Shown piece after piece: positions 42,215-54,214 of a stretch of DNA of 64,000 bases. The position numbers and the translations under genes are program-made. Positions within the stretch are counted from its first letter, which is position 1. Each line of letters starts with the position of its first letter. The notes under the pieces were generated by a model. That model was given only the letters and a program-made list of their open reading frames with translations, searched no databases and was not told where the DNA came from. Origin of the DNA: Endomychus coccineus (lineage: Eukaryota; Arthropoda; Insecta; Coleoptera; Endomychidae). Where the stretch lies: the NCBI GenBank assembly GCA_958510875.1, contig OY294069.1, forward strand, positions 159,897,111-159,961,110. The letters are read 5' to 3'.

Positions 42215-42490
42215 TGACCCAGGCATGAATTTTATATAAATTCTCGGAAAATAGGTCACATTAACACATATGTTTATTATTTTCGTCTTTACGTACGTTT
42301 CGGTCTCACGACCATCATTAGAAAACTTATTATGTCCAAGATGCGATTTCTTAAAAATAAATTGTATTAGCACAAAGCGTCCTTATCGCACCATCTTCAG
42401 ATGATGGTCGTGAGACCGAAACGTACGTAAAGACGAAAATAATAAACATATGTGTTAGTGCGACCTATTTCCCGAGAATTTATATATAAT
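42215..42490. repeat. Inverted pair of Penelope terminal regions with mutated hammerheads
   Basis: The left copy (42215-~42340, minus orientation) and the right copy (~42380-42490, plus orientation) are reverse complements over roughly 100 bp each. Both contain the hammerhead segment of the element at 9841-9882 (GAGACCGAAACGTACG). The left core reads CTAATGA and the right CAGATGA instead of CTGATGA, so both ribozymes are probably dead. Confidence 0.75.
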
Positions 42491-42929
42491 TATATAATAT
42501 TCCAAATGTATACGTTATTACAACTCTACTTGAACTGGAACACAGTCGGTTATGATTTTGTCTGATTCGCAAAAGCAAATCAATCGATCAGTCGATTATT
42601 AATTAATTACTTGTTTATAATTGAAATGAGACTAACCTGTAATTGGCGATAATCGATCACCACTAATAAGTTGATGATGTGAACCACTTATTCAAAGAAT
42701 GATCTCGACATTAGAGTCAAAACTAATTCTGAATTGAGTTATACTTTAATTTTTTTTCCATACAATTGACTCTTCAAAAAAATTAGAAAACCTTTAGATT
42801 ATTTATTTTGATTTACAGAGAATCTGTGAATCACGTGATTTGCGTATATACACAGAATGTTTTGCGATATCATTGTATAGGTATATCAACTATATTATGG
42901 ATTCTTCAAGAACTCGACCATATACAGTA

Positions 42930-45301
42930 CAGGGTGTCCCATTTTGGGTACTTTTGCGGGGTATCTCCTTTATTTTTAAAGATAGAGAGTTGCGGTTTTC
43001 GCGACACTGTGCTACTTTTTCGTAAAACTCAAGATGCCGTCAACAGAATTTTCATAGCCCTTTTAGTTTTTAAGATACAGGGCATTTCTGAAAATGTTGC
43101 ATTTTGTGACCCCCCTCGTATCTCCGTTATCCTTCAACTTATCGAAAAGGTAAAATAACATTCTAATAGTTTTTTTTCCGTAGAATGCAGTGGTGTAGAT
43201 AACTTTTGTTACATATTTACTGTTTTTGAGTTATATAGCAAACTTATGTTTTTTTAAATGGAACACCCTGTATATTTATAGACTATAAAATTTGTCTTTT
43301 TTTTACCTTTTCAAAAATATATGATAGTATAAACTTTTTTTCAGAAACACGCAAATAATTGACAATTTTTAGAAATTAAATACATATTTTAATTGTAGGC
43401 CATTGATATTGTTTATGACAAGAAACAGAAATAAACATCAAATCTCTATCGCATTTAAGCTGTTTATTTTCGTTCTTTTGGTATCATTATTCAATAGATA
43501 TTTATCAATTTTTTCGAATAATGGCAGTTTACGAAAATTATGAGAAATATGATATGATGGTATGTTTTATACAGAGTAATGAAAATTCTGAAGAAGCTTC
43601 GGAATTATATTTCCAAAGGTGAGTTAGCTATTATGGCTATGAAAATCTCTATTATCATTTTAATTTTTGCTTGTTCGATATCCAGAAAGAAGGCAACCGT
43701 TTTTTTGGGATATTTGCCCGTTTAAAAGCAAATTTAGTTGAGCACGGATCATTTGTTCACCCGTGCCCTAAAACATACAACAAAGAGAACAGGGAAAGAA
43801 AAGAGATAGATACTTTAGGATATATAGAAGCAACATCTTCGTCCTCATGTAGAAAAATGTAGAAGGAAATTGGTGTGCCAAAAACTAACGCTCAGAGGAT
43901 CTTGAAGAAATATAAGTATCATCCATACAAATTTAATATACTACAACATTTGCATCCTGGCGATGCCGAGCGCCGGGGACTGTTTTGCCAGTGGTATTTG
44001 CAACAAATCGATGCTAACGATTTATTTGGCAGACTTGTTCTTTGGTCAGACGAATGCTTCATTTCAAGTGCTGGCATTTTCAATCGTCACAATACCAGGA
44101 ACTGGCGTAGTGAAAATCTGAATTTAATGTTTGAAAGGGCACAACAAGGACGCTTTGGAGTTGAGGTTTCATGTTTTATTTTGGGTAGACATATAGTTTA
44201 TAGGATTTTTGAAGGAGGTCTTACAGCACGTAGATACCTAGAAATTCTTGAGGAAGTTATTCCAGAACTGCTCGAAAACATTCCATTAGCCCAGTATAAT
44301 GCTGTTTACCTACAGCAAGATGGTGCCCCAAGTCATAACTCTAACTCTAGGCTCTTAAGGGCCTTTCTAAATAATAACTTTCCTCAAAGATGGATAGGTA
44401 CCTACGGACCTGTTAGATGGCCTCCACGATCACCAGATCTCTCAATTTTAGATTTTTTTTTATGGGGTTATATACAAAATGAAGTATATAAAACTCGATA
44501 TGACGGCATTGCAAAACTTCGAGAGGCAATTCATTTAGCTTTTCGAAATCTGCGAATGAGAACAATGGTTCTTTTGAACGCTATTCAAAGAATCTCAAAG
44601 ATGTGCCAATTTTGCATTAGAGAAAATGGTGGTCAATTTGAACATCACATTTAATTTTTTTTAATAATGTTATTTTTTTGTGTTTTTGTTATATTGTCAC
44701 TTTACGCCACAAAACTGTTGTTACAAACTTACTGTTAGAAAAAGATCTATGGGAATTTTTTTTAATAGATACCTATATACAAGGTATCCAATTATTTGTT
44801 AGTAATATGTAAGTTGCACTTGTTTATTATTGTTATCCATAGCCTACTATTAAAATATGTATTTTATTTCTGAAAATTGTCAATTATTTGCGTGTTTCTG
44901 AAAAAAAGTTTATACTATCATATATTTTTGAAAAGGTAAAAAAAAGACAAATTTTATAGTCTATATACAGGGTGTTCCATTTAAAAAAACATAAGTTTAT
45001 TTTATAACTCAAAAACAGTAAATATGTAACAAAAGTTATCTACACCACTGCATTCTACGGAAAAAAATCTATTAGAATGTTATTTTACCTTTTCGATAAG
45101 TTGAAGGATAACGGAGATACGAGGGGGGTCACAAAATGCAACATTTTCAGAAATGCCCTGTATCTTAAAAACTAAAAGGGCTATGAAAATTCTGTTGACG
45201 GCATCTTGAGTTTTATGAAAAAGTAGCACAGTGTCGCGAAAACCGCAACTCTCTATCTTTAAAAATAAAGGAGATACCCCGCAAAAGTACCCAAAATGGG
45301 A
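42930..45301 (+). mobile_element. Mariner-type element with ~460-480-bp inverted repeats
   Basis: The left end is TA-CAGGGTGTCCCATTTTGGG at 42930. Inverted repeats span 42930-~43410 and ~44841-45301; the right end has lost the outermost CAGGGTGT. Each repeat contains an internal AACACCCTGTA motif (43258-43270, mirrored near 44966). The outer 340 bp therefore resemble a small element with its own ends. Confidence 0.85.
43521..44654 (+). pseudogene. Tc1/mariner-type transposase, interrupted
   Basis: The ATG at 43521 begins VYENYEKYDMMVCFIQ. A possible intron (AAAG|GTGAGT at 43620 to ATATCCAG at ~43686), one phase problem and a TAG near 43860 precede a long intact frame. That frame contains ILKKYKYHPYKFNILQHL, LWSDECFISSAG (first Asp), QQDGAPSHNS (second) and PPRSPDLSILDFFLWG (third). 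The catalytic triad is complete but the N-terminal half is damaged. Confidence 0.88.
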
Positions 45302-46553
45302 AATGTACATTCAAACGACTTTTTGCCCAATTAAAAGTGTCATTTTTGAAAACGATTCTTCGAAATGTTGATACTGCAGTCTCGTATAGTAACAATGGAA
45401 TTATTAGGACATTTATTTAAAACAGTTTTTTTTTATTTTGGTTGCTCCATAGTATTATCGAAATACCACGTTGGTAAGCTCTTCCCTTAAATCGTTAAGA
45501 ACTATCTACGTGCACTAATAGGCAGTAAGTTTTAACGGTAGCTTTTGTCGTAAAATACGCCTCCGCAGCTGTGCTGAAAACTTAACTTAACATAATTTGG
45601 CTAATTGGGAAATGATTGATCATCTATATTACATAATCTTACAACATCCTGACTAGACCGTTAGGTTATCATGATCAAAGCTAGTTCGGAAGAAATACTG
45701 TTTATTACTTGGAATAATTTCAACAAAGATGAGGTTTATTAGATTAACTTCATTACGAGTCGAGTTAAATAAGTTAACTTTGGTCAGAAGCGCGAAGCTC
45801 ATTTAATACGATTGAATAATCACGACCCGGGTACACAATGGCTAACGCAGATTTTTACTGGTCAGTTATTTCTATTTTTAGTGGTTCAGTTTTCATAACT
45901 GGGATATAATTTCATACCCATTTCAACAGTTTTTCAAATGAATACGATTGTGCTCTCCTAAAATTATATATTTAATACGCATTACGAGTCATGTAAAGAC
46001 TAAATATGGAAATTGAAGAGGCTAATTCAATTTTGGGTAATGCTCGTTCCAAGATCTACCGTTGACCTATTCACTGCAATAAACTTTTATCGGCACCAGC
46101 TGTAACGGAGTGCCCTCGTTACTTATAAATTAATGTACTCCTCTGGTGAAAAAGAACTAACACCGACGAGGCTGAGATTCTAACGCATCAAAGTTTTGAA
46201 CATGTAGAAAAAGTTGAAGCTACTATCAGATAAGAAATTTCTTATTCAATTCACCGCTGACTGCCAGAATCTCAGACCACCTTTGACGTTTTATTTCTTT
46301 TGGCCCAAAAACCAGTATAAAAGGAGAACGGATTTCACACGAAAGGGATTGAAGAATCAGCCGTCCAACCGCTAAGCCGCTACGATTCAGATACATTATT
46401 ACCGACCGTTTAATTAATTCAACTCCGTTAATTTCCGAGAATTTATTTTTATTTTTCATTATAAACTTTGTCGCGCTCCGTAGAATCCACTCATATACTT
46501 TGACCAAGTCTGAAGGTAAATATCGTACAACTAACTCCAGTACTAACTTCAGT
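45302..46553. other. No feature recognised
   Basis: No gene or repeat was identified. The minus-strand 93-codon ORF at 46226-46507 has no recognisable motif. Confidence 0.3.
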
Positions 46554-46860
46554 TACCGAAAACCAAATAAGTTATTATTTGTGTTGAGGAAAAATAAACC
46601 ACCTACTTTCCGACTTACTGTACCGAAAACCAAATAATTTATTATTTGTGTTGAGGAAAAATAGACCGCTTGCCTACTGATTTCATGTACCGAAAACAAA
46701 AAAAATTATTATTTGCGTTGAGGAAAATACATCACTGGCCTACTGACTTCCTGTGCCGAAAACCAAATAATTTATTATTTGCGTTAGGAAAAATAAATCA
46801 CTGGCCTACTGACTTCCCGTGCCGAAAACCAAATAATTTATTATTTGTGTTGAAGAATTG
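46554..46860. repeat. Minisatellite, five units of ~66 bp
   Basis: Units begin taccgaaaaccaaataa or tgccgaaaaccaaataa and include ttattatttgtgttgagg. Copies start near 46554, 46620, 46688, 46754 and 46820, the last one incomplete. Confidence 0.9.
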
Positions 46861-47410
46861 ACCCGATTATTAAAGAACTCTAATATTATTATGAAACACG
46901 TAGATTTCCACGATTCGAAATAAATAAAGCCAGACTTATTTCTGCTAGTTTCTTACTACGGGGCAACGTTCCAAACATACATCACTAGGCGTTTAAGTTT
47001 TTACTGAAGACCATCTGTTCGAGGTAAACAACCATATCACGCGAATAGAGATATTCTTATTTGAATTATATTCGAACCGATTGTTCAATTACTGTAAACT
47101 ATCTCGACTAGGCCAAATACTTGACCTAATTAGTTAAATTGATTTATTGAAATTATTGTTTATTTAGACTAGGTGTAAATATTTATTTTCTTTTGCACAA
47201 ATGTTTTCTAGAATCACTCATTTCATTTAATAAACTGTATATATAAACATCTGCGTTTTACTGGTGAGGAATCAATCCATTCATATCTATCAGATTCCAT
47301 TCAACGGGAAATATACAACCCTGGACCACCCATCCCGGTGGTGACCCCTTTCAAATTTTTCGCTTAACAAGAAAACTTATCTTCTCCCGAGAAAGGCGGT
47401 CACATAGCAT

Positions 47411-47461
47411 AGATAATATATTGCAACATTACCGGGTAGGTAATGTTGCAATATATTATCT
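47411..47461. repeat. Perfect 23-bp-arm palindrome
   Basis: gataatatattgcaacatta and its complement flank a short gggta centre. The sequence that follows (47465-47575) has inverted tracts around cctcaatact and a CTGATGATGG...GACGAAAG pattern on the minus strand, which may be another decayed hammerhead-bearing repeat. Confidence 0.75.
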
Positions 47462-47918
47462 ATCCACTAAAAATACTCTTAAAGTATTGAGGATCTTTCG
47501 TCTATCAAGTAGCCATCATCAGAGTAAACTGGCTACTTAGTAGCCGAAAGGTCCTCAATACTTCAGCTGAAACACATTTGCAACAAAAATTACAGTATCA
47601 TAAGATATACGAAGAAAAAAAGGAACTAAAAATTATTATGAAACAATATTATTTGTACGTAGGGGTCGCAGTAATATCCATATAAGTGAATACTTGTGGA
47701 TAAAGCTCAGAAATAATATTAGGCAATCAATTATTGTAACCGTATTATTTTCTTCCACTATTATTGTTAAATTATTCTGGGTAAAAATAAATACTAATAC
47801 TGTAATAGCTGAAAAAAATAGTCCCTACTTAGTGTAGTTTCAATAAAAGCATAGCTTACAGGTAAGTACAAAAAGAAAAAACACTAGTTTATCCAGATTT
47901 GCCCTAAAATTTAAATTG

Positions 47919-49458
47919 CCTAGCATCAGTGGCGGCTCCTCGAAGGAGGCTAAGGAGGCTCAGCCTCCTCACCAATTTATCTTAATGATCATTCTCCATT
48001 TTATTTCCTGTTTCTCTGATAATTCTTTAAATTTTACAATTAATTCCCCGTTCTCAGTAGTTATTTTTAATCTGGCAACAGTGGCCAGAGGCTAGATTCT
48101 CTATATATCTCAAACGCTAAATACGTGTGGTCAACACAGTTGCCGTTTTTCCAACCAGTTCAATTCACAAATAGGGTAAAACAGCGAATATGGAGGCTAG
48201 CTTCTCGTACGCTGCAAACTTCGACACGTGCTCTGCCAGTTGTTGTTTTTGTTGCGCGAAACGATGTAAGGTTAAGTTATAATTTATCTATTCGGTTGTT
48301 CGAAGTTGTTTGAGTTATTAACAAAGAGTTCTTTGGTTATTAAACGTTAAACTGAGTAGTGATTTAGTTGCTGAAAAGATTAGTGATGACAGGTATGTTT
48401 CAAAATCGAAGATTTGATACTGATAATTGTAAAAAATATTTATGGTTAACGGGATCTGAGGTACACAATAAATTATATTGCTGGTATTTACATCTGATAC
48501 AACTTCATGTTGTGGGCACTCGGGTTATGATGATTTGAAAAATTCAGATCCTGGTATAGACAGACATGAAAAATCGCAGGAACATATTACATCGAGTATT
48601 AAGTTTAAATTAACCGGTAAACAGAATATTGTTAAAGGAGGAAAACATATAATTTGGTAGACAAGAAACTACATTATAAACACTTTTTTTTATGAAATTT
48701 CAGATACTATTAAAGGTCAAATTGAGATTCGATTTTCCGATTTACATGAATTGAAGTTTTTTGTATAACTTAGTTCTAAAATAGAAATTTTTTGATAAAA
48801 TAGCACTGCACAATGAATTATGCGTTATATACTCGGATAAAGATATTTTAGGCCAGTACGACATTCACGCCGATATGATAAAATATATGATAGACAATGA
48901 TTTGCAACAAGTGTACCTGTTTTATAAACTACTTTGTTTGACAGTCACCATTTCTGTCACGTCGGCATCGGTGGAGAGATCATTTTCTACTCTCAAACGA
49001 ATTAAAACTTACATGCCAAGTACAATGGGCCAAAATCGTTTATACAATGTTAGTTTAATATCTATTGAAAAAGATTTAGTAAAACACAAAATGATACATT
49101 TTTTGATAATATTATTGATCATTTTTTGCAAACTAAAGACCGTAGAATTCCGTTAATATATAAAAAAAGTTAATAAAATTAATTAAAAAAAAACAAAATA
49201 TGAAAAATTCCAAAAAAAGAAAAAATATTAAAAATCCAGAAAAATAAAAGACAAAAAACGAACAAAAAATTGTTTTGCCAAGAGAAACTCTATACCTCCA
49301 CGTTGGTTCTTGCTGGGTAACAATTAATTTTGTCACTGAAGTAGCTGGTACGGTCGCTGTGCAAAGGTTAAAAGGCTGTGAATAGAGTATATTTTTACAA
49401 AAACGTTTTATGTCCAGCCTCCTCTCTCAAAAATTCACAAGCCGCCACTGCCTAGCAT
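47919..49458 (+). mobile_element. hAT element derivative with 8-bp target duplication
   Basis: The element is 47927-49450. The termini are CAGTGGCGGCT and AGCCGCCACTG (inverted). The flanking 8-bp repeat CCTAGCAT occurs at 47919-47926 and 49451-49458. Only the transposase C-terminus is readable. Confidence 0.93.
48875..49156 (+). pseudogene. hAT transposase dimerisation-domain fragment
   Basis: VTISVTSASVERSFSTLKRI followed by KTYMPSTMGQNRLYNVSLIS is the classic hAT C-terminal signature. Upstream sequence (48380-48870) holds broken frames of the same gene (for example HSGYDDLKNSD, RHEKSQEH). Confidence 0.88.
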
Positions 49459-50484
49459 ACCCAATTATCAAGTTGTAGAGCCGCAGGTAAAATTCTTAAT
49501 AAATGAATAAAAAAGCAAATAGAATCGCGGCATATAAATGGAACTTGAAATTAATCTTTTTGCTAACTCGAAACTCCATTAGATTTGTATTATCCGTGAT
49601 TTTGTGAATGAAAATAATAATAAAACTGAGAGCATCATAATACGAAAGCCATCAATTCTCAAAAAAGATTTAGGGTGACAAAATAACGCCATACGTTAAG
49701 TGGGAGATACACGCACGGAAAGCTGTGCATTTCAGTTTAGTGAACAGGTTTTAGCACCAACTGTCTAGTCTATGTACGCACTGATCCAATGTAAATTACG
49801 GAATCTGCGGCATATGTCAAGTGAGACAGCACCGCACTCTTTGCACTCACTTCCCTAAAAATAACCTGAGGGGTCTATCTCGATATATATCCGGTGTTAG
49901 CCCTTAATCCAATATGCTCACCGCACTACGCGCCTTCCTCTCTATCCACTAACCACCCCTAGATAATTCGGGATGTCTATATCGTGTAATAGTGAAAAAG
50001 TATTACATATTTTCTGGTCGACTTAGACAGGCATTCTATTCCATATTTATAACCACATCGACTTTCCGTTCAATATTCGGGATGACTATAATAGAACTTG
50101 AAACTTAAATAGCGTGCCACTTCCGTCTTCCAAAGGTTTAGAGAAACCCATATTCTGTTGTAGCAACATTGACATTAATGAAAATGCTGCCATATAATTT
50201 GTAAAAACATTTATTAACACTGTGAAGACCCAATGTAGAAATAGAAGACAAATTTCAGATGAATAAATTGCGATATAACCCCAGCTGCGGACCGTTTTTT
50301 CTTCATTTGGTTAGAAGGAATTGAAAAGTTTGTTCCCACCAAACTAGTAGTCTGACAGATTATCAATTCGATACAATTTTCGGTGTAGGCAACTGTTAGT
50401 CTTAAGAATACAACAAGTAGAAGAGATCAAATCTCCAATCTGATTACTCCCAATGTGCAAGAGTGAGTGACCTAAAATATAACA
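49459..50484. other. No feature recognised
   Basis: Non-coding. No repeat or RNA gene identified. Confidence 0.35.
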
Positions 50485-50711
50485 TTGATTTGTGTTATTT
50501 GCTTTTTGTCTTCAAAACTGAACAGATGATTCCCGAAAATATTACGTTTTTCTAGCCAAATATGAATAGCTTACGTAAAAACAATGTTCTACCTAAGCAC
50601 ATGGATGGATGGATGGATTTTGATGTGAAGGACGTATAATTATACTGGCACTTAGGCCTCTGAGCTGGGCCCATTGTGCCACCCCTTCAAGGCGAAGGCC
50701 CCTGTCCCTCC

Positions 50712-51656
50712 TCAGCCATCGAGCCAACCAATCGCGTTGATCAGCCCGAGGACCGCACCGGGTGGAGCGTCGCCAATGTTGACCAGATTTGGCCAGGGGT
50801 CCCCCAAAATGGCATCTCTTGTCGATGAGAGCGCCGGGCAGTGACAAATCACATGTTCCGCTGTCTCATCCTCTTCGTAGCATCCTCGACATATGGGGTC
50901 GACAACGACTCCCATCGTGTGAAGATGTTTATTTAGTCGGCAGTGTCCTGTCCATATTCCTACGAGTCTTCTAAGATTATATCTTGTCAGTCGTAGGCAG
51001 ATCTTTGCAATTTTTGGGCACGGTGCTTTTATAGCAGTATGTGCCTGTCTACAGCTATCATTCGATATCCATCGTTCGGCATGCCGTTTTAGGGTATCTT
51101 CTTTTATCAAAGCAGTCAGAGTGCTTGAGGATAGCGGCAAGAAGGGCTCCGGTCCGAATAGTGTTTGTCCGGAGCCTTTTCGCGTCAGCCTGTCCGCCTC
51201 TTCATTTCCTTGATCTCCACTATGTCCTTTTACCCAGGTGAGTTGAACATCATTATACTGTGACAGATTTTCGAGGGTTCTGTGGCACTCCCAAACTAAA
51301 TCTGAGTTAACCTTTTGGCTACTAAGGGCTTGTAGTGCTGATCTGCTGTCTGTCATGATCCGTATTCGTTTGCCAGCGGTATTTTTGTCCGCCGCTATTC
51401 TAGCTCCTTGGGTTACTGCTACTAGCTCCGTTTGGAACACTGTAGCATGAGAACCTAGAGGTATGTATTCGCGTAGTTCAAGTTCTTCGGAGAATATTCC
51501 AGAACCTGATCCCCGGCTATTTTTGGTGCCGTCCGTAAACATGTTTATGTCGGGCTTTGTTTCGTCGTTTTTGTCTAAATCGATGTGATAGTGTTTGGTG
51601 AAAGTAAACTTCGCCGGTATGCGGTCCGCTTGCGCTCCAAGTAAAGGTATCCTCAC
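50712..51656 (-). pseudogene. LINE RNase H domain and C-terminus
   Basis: This 314-codon frame contains INMFTDGTKNSRGSGSG (first Asp), QTELVAVTQGA (Glu), IMTDSRSALQAL (Asp) and VKGHSGDQGNEEAD, the full RNase H catalytic set. A Cys/His tail follows (CRGCYEED...HVICHC). It is the continuation of the reverse transcriptase in a different frame, separated by a single shift near 51640-51660. RNase H after the reverse transcriptase points to an I- or R1-like clade. Confidence 0.9.
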
Positions 51657-52473
51657 GGACGCCTCCTCTTTTCACATTCCACAAATTTCCATTCCGCAGA
51701 CTTAGAGCCGCTCCCAGCGCCATCTCCTGTACAAAGAGGTCCAGGGGAGGTAAATTGAGAATAGTCTCCATGGCTGCAGTTGGTGTAGTTTTCATAGCCC
51801 CAGTCACTGCCAAGCACACAAGTCTTTGCACCCGACTGATGTGAGCTATTTCATTTGCTTGTCGGATTCTGGGCCACCAGACAAGTGCTCCGTAGCAGAG
51901 CATGGGTTTAATGACAGCCGTATATAGCCACAGTGTAATCTTAGGGGACAAGCCCCATGAGCGCCCCATCGCCCTACGACATTGCCAAAAAGCTGCACAT
52001 GCTTTGCTGACTTTTACCTCAAGGTGTCGATGCCAGTTTAGCTTGCTGTCAAGCACGATACCTAGGTACTTGACCTCATATGCCAACCTGAGCTGGGTAC
52101 CTTTAAGCTTTGGTAGGACCATCTGGTCCAACTTTCGTTTCTTTGTGAACAGAAATAGCTTTGTCTTTGTGAGGTTCACTGACCAGTCTTCAATTATCTT
52201 GAGAACGCTCTGCATTAGTTCACAGAGTACTCCAAGATAAAGTCCTGTAAGCAGGATTGTAAGATCATCTGCGTATCCAATGGTGTAGTAGCCCAACTCA
52301 TTGAGTCGCCGAAGTAGGTTGTCAACTAATATGATCCATATTAGCGGCGATAGTACTCCGCCCTGCGGACAGCCCCTGCTTGCGATACCCCTTACGGTGC
52401 AGGCTCCTACAGTTACTTGAATTGCTCTCCATTCGAGGATATGGCGGGTCAAACCACTTAAAGCGGGGGCCAC
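51517..52473 (-). pseudogene. LINE reverse transcriptase (3' part)
   Basis: The frame opens with RGIASRGCPQGGVLSPLIW and the catalytic YTIGYADDLTILLTG, then a thumb with VKYLGIVLDSKLNWHRHL. Only the last part of the palm and the thumb remain because of 5' truncation, which is usual for LINE insertions. It shares the block layout of the decayed LINE at 39.4-40.8 kb. Confidence 0.92.
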
Positions 52474-52647
52474 TCCATGTTCCTCTAGGGCAGTGCTTAT
52501 GCTATCAAAGGATGGTTGATCAAAAGTTGATTTGTGTTATTTGCTTTTTGTCTTCAAAACTGAACAGATGATTCCCGAAAATATTACGTTTTTCTAGCCA
52601 AATATGAATAGCTTACGTAAAAACAATGTTCTACCTAAGCACATGGA

Positions 52648-53220
52648 ATTTGGAGCTAATAACCTGGACAACTCCCGAGACATCGCTGATGCATTTGCTG
52701 ACATTTAGAATCCTGTTACTCCGAACACTCAAATGTCCCCTTATTACATTTTCCTTCATGTAGGTATATTGTCACCACACAATTAGATGCGATGAAATTA
52801 TAAAAAAATATTCAAAGTCTAGATACAAAGAAAAATGTAGTTCCCGATTTAATTCCTCCTTCCCTCGTTTGGGAAACTACTGCCACGAACTAGCGGTTCC
52901 ATTACACAATTCATGTCAGTCATCAATCAAACACTGGATATTCAAAAGTTTGGAAACTGTCTTCTTTCTTTCCCATACTTAAGTCATAGGGATCCGTGAA
53001 TAACGTGTAGCGCAGACTCAGCATTTCATGGCGCTGGATATGTGTCGTAAATTGCCTTAGTACCAAACACCTAGACGTAATTCACGTCAAAAACTGATAT
53101 CGTGAATTATAGAGGTATCTCCATGCTATCGTGCTATGTTGTTTAAATCAATTATAACAAACGAGCTTTTTTGAACCTTCAAACATCACATTAATGGTCG
53201 TCCTAAGGAAAGCAATCTCG
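52648..53220. other. No feature recognised
   Basis: No supported gene or repeat. Confidence 0.35.
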
Positions 53221-53224
53221 ACGT

Positions 53225-53800
53225 ATATCATAACTTCGCTGAAGCCATGCGCATCAGCTGGTTAAACTCGAATCTATCGGTATTACAGGCAACTACATCC
53301 AGTGGTCAGATCTTACTTAATTGATCTATCTCAATGTGTTAAAGTTGGTGTTGGTAAATCCCTCAAAATAAGTGTCAGTTTCGGTGTACCTCGAGGGTCT
53401 CATGTCGGCCCTATTTTATTTTTGTTGTTTGTAAATGTTGTTGTATCGTTGTTTAAATTTTGTAAATGTTCTTTGTATGCAGATGAACTTAAGTTTAGAA
53501 GCTTACGCTAGAATTAGATCATAATCACATTGATGCCGTTATTATTATCAGCTTTAGAATGCTTGGAATTATTAAAAGGCATTCTCTTCATTCAACAGAT
53601 ACTAAAGCATTAACTATTTTTGAAAGTCTGGTGCGCATCAGTATATTAGAATATAACAATGTCATATAGTCTCTTTCCTGTAATGTTCACATGAACAAAC
53701 TAGAAAGAGTTCAATCGGAAATTGTTAACTTTTTACTTTTTAATCGCAATATCTATTTTCGATAACTTATCTAGAACAGATAAACTGCAAGTTACTGAAC
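53225..53800 (+). pseudogene. LINE reverse transcriptase fragment (jockey/CR1-like)
   Basis: The plus strand reads GITGNYIQWSDLT, SVSFGVPRGSHVGPILFLLF, CSLYADELKF and, after shifts, LEYNNVI and NVHMNKLERVQ. These are consecutive motifs of a jockey/CR1-type reverse transcriptase. Note YADE in place of YADD. Stops occur throughout. Confidence 0.8.
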
Positions 53801-54214
53801 GGAGTGCCCATATCCTTGCGGCTAGTAACTAGTCTAGTAACCAGTTCTATTTCTCCATAACTTGGTTATTGGTTTTATTGATTTGATGAATTATTAAAGC
53901 TGATTATTTCCAGAATTCCAACTCGCCTCAGCCGTATTGTTCATCTTTTTGCTACTCCATTATACCATACCAAGTAAAATGAATTTGTGTCTCGAATGGG
54001 TAGAATTTATAACAAATGCTTTCAGAAATACGATGTTGCTGTTAACGCACCCACTCGCGAGCCACGCATTGGTGGCATATAATTTTTGACACCAAAAACT
54101 TCCGAAAAAAAATCGTTAAAAACTTTCCCGTGAAAACGAATAAAAGTTTTGAACTTTTTTAAGTTTGCTTTGAAAGTAAATTGAATTCTGAACAAATGTG
54201 CATAAACATTTTTC

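Larger units (their letters stand above)
50485..52647 (-). mobile_element. 5'-truncated LINE with identical 121-bp flanking repeats
   Basis: The element is 50606-52526 on the minus strand, ending in an ATCC-repeat tail (tggatggatggatg on the plus strand). The same 121 bp, starting ttgatttgtgttatttgc and ending aagcacatgga, occurs directly before (50485-50605) and after (52527-52647) it. By eye the two copies are identical. The endonuclease and the start of the reverse transcriptase are missing. Confidence 0.9.

Noticed and set aside
42808..43158. 116-codon ORF at 42.8 kb and its twin at 45.1 kb
   Set aside because: Both are translations of the mariner inverted repeats.
46670..46861. 63-codon ORF with repeated peptides
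   Set aside because: Translation of the 66-bp minisatellite.
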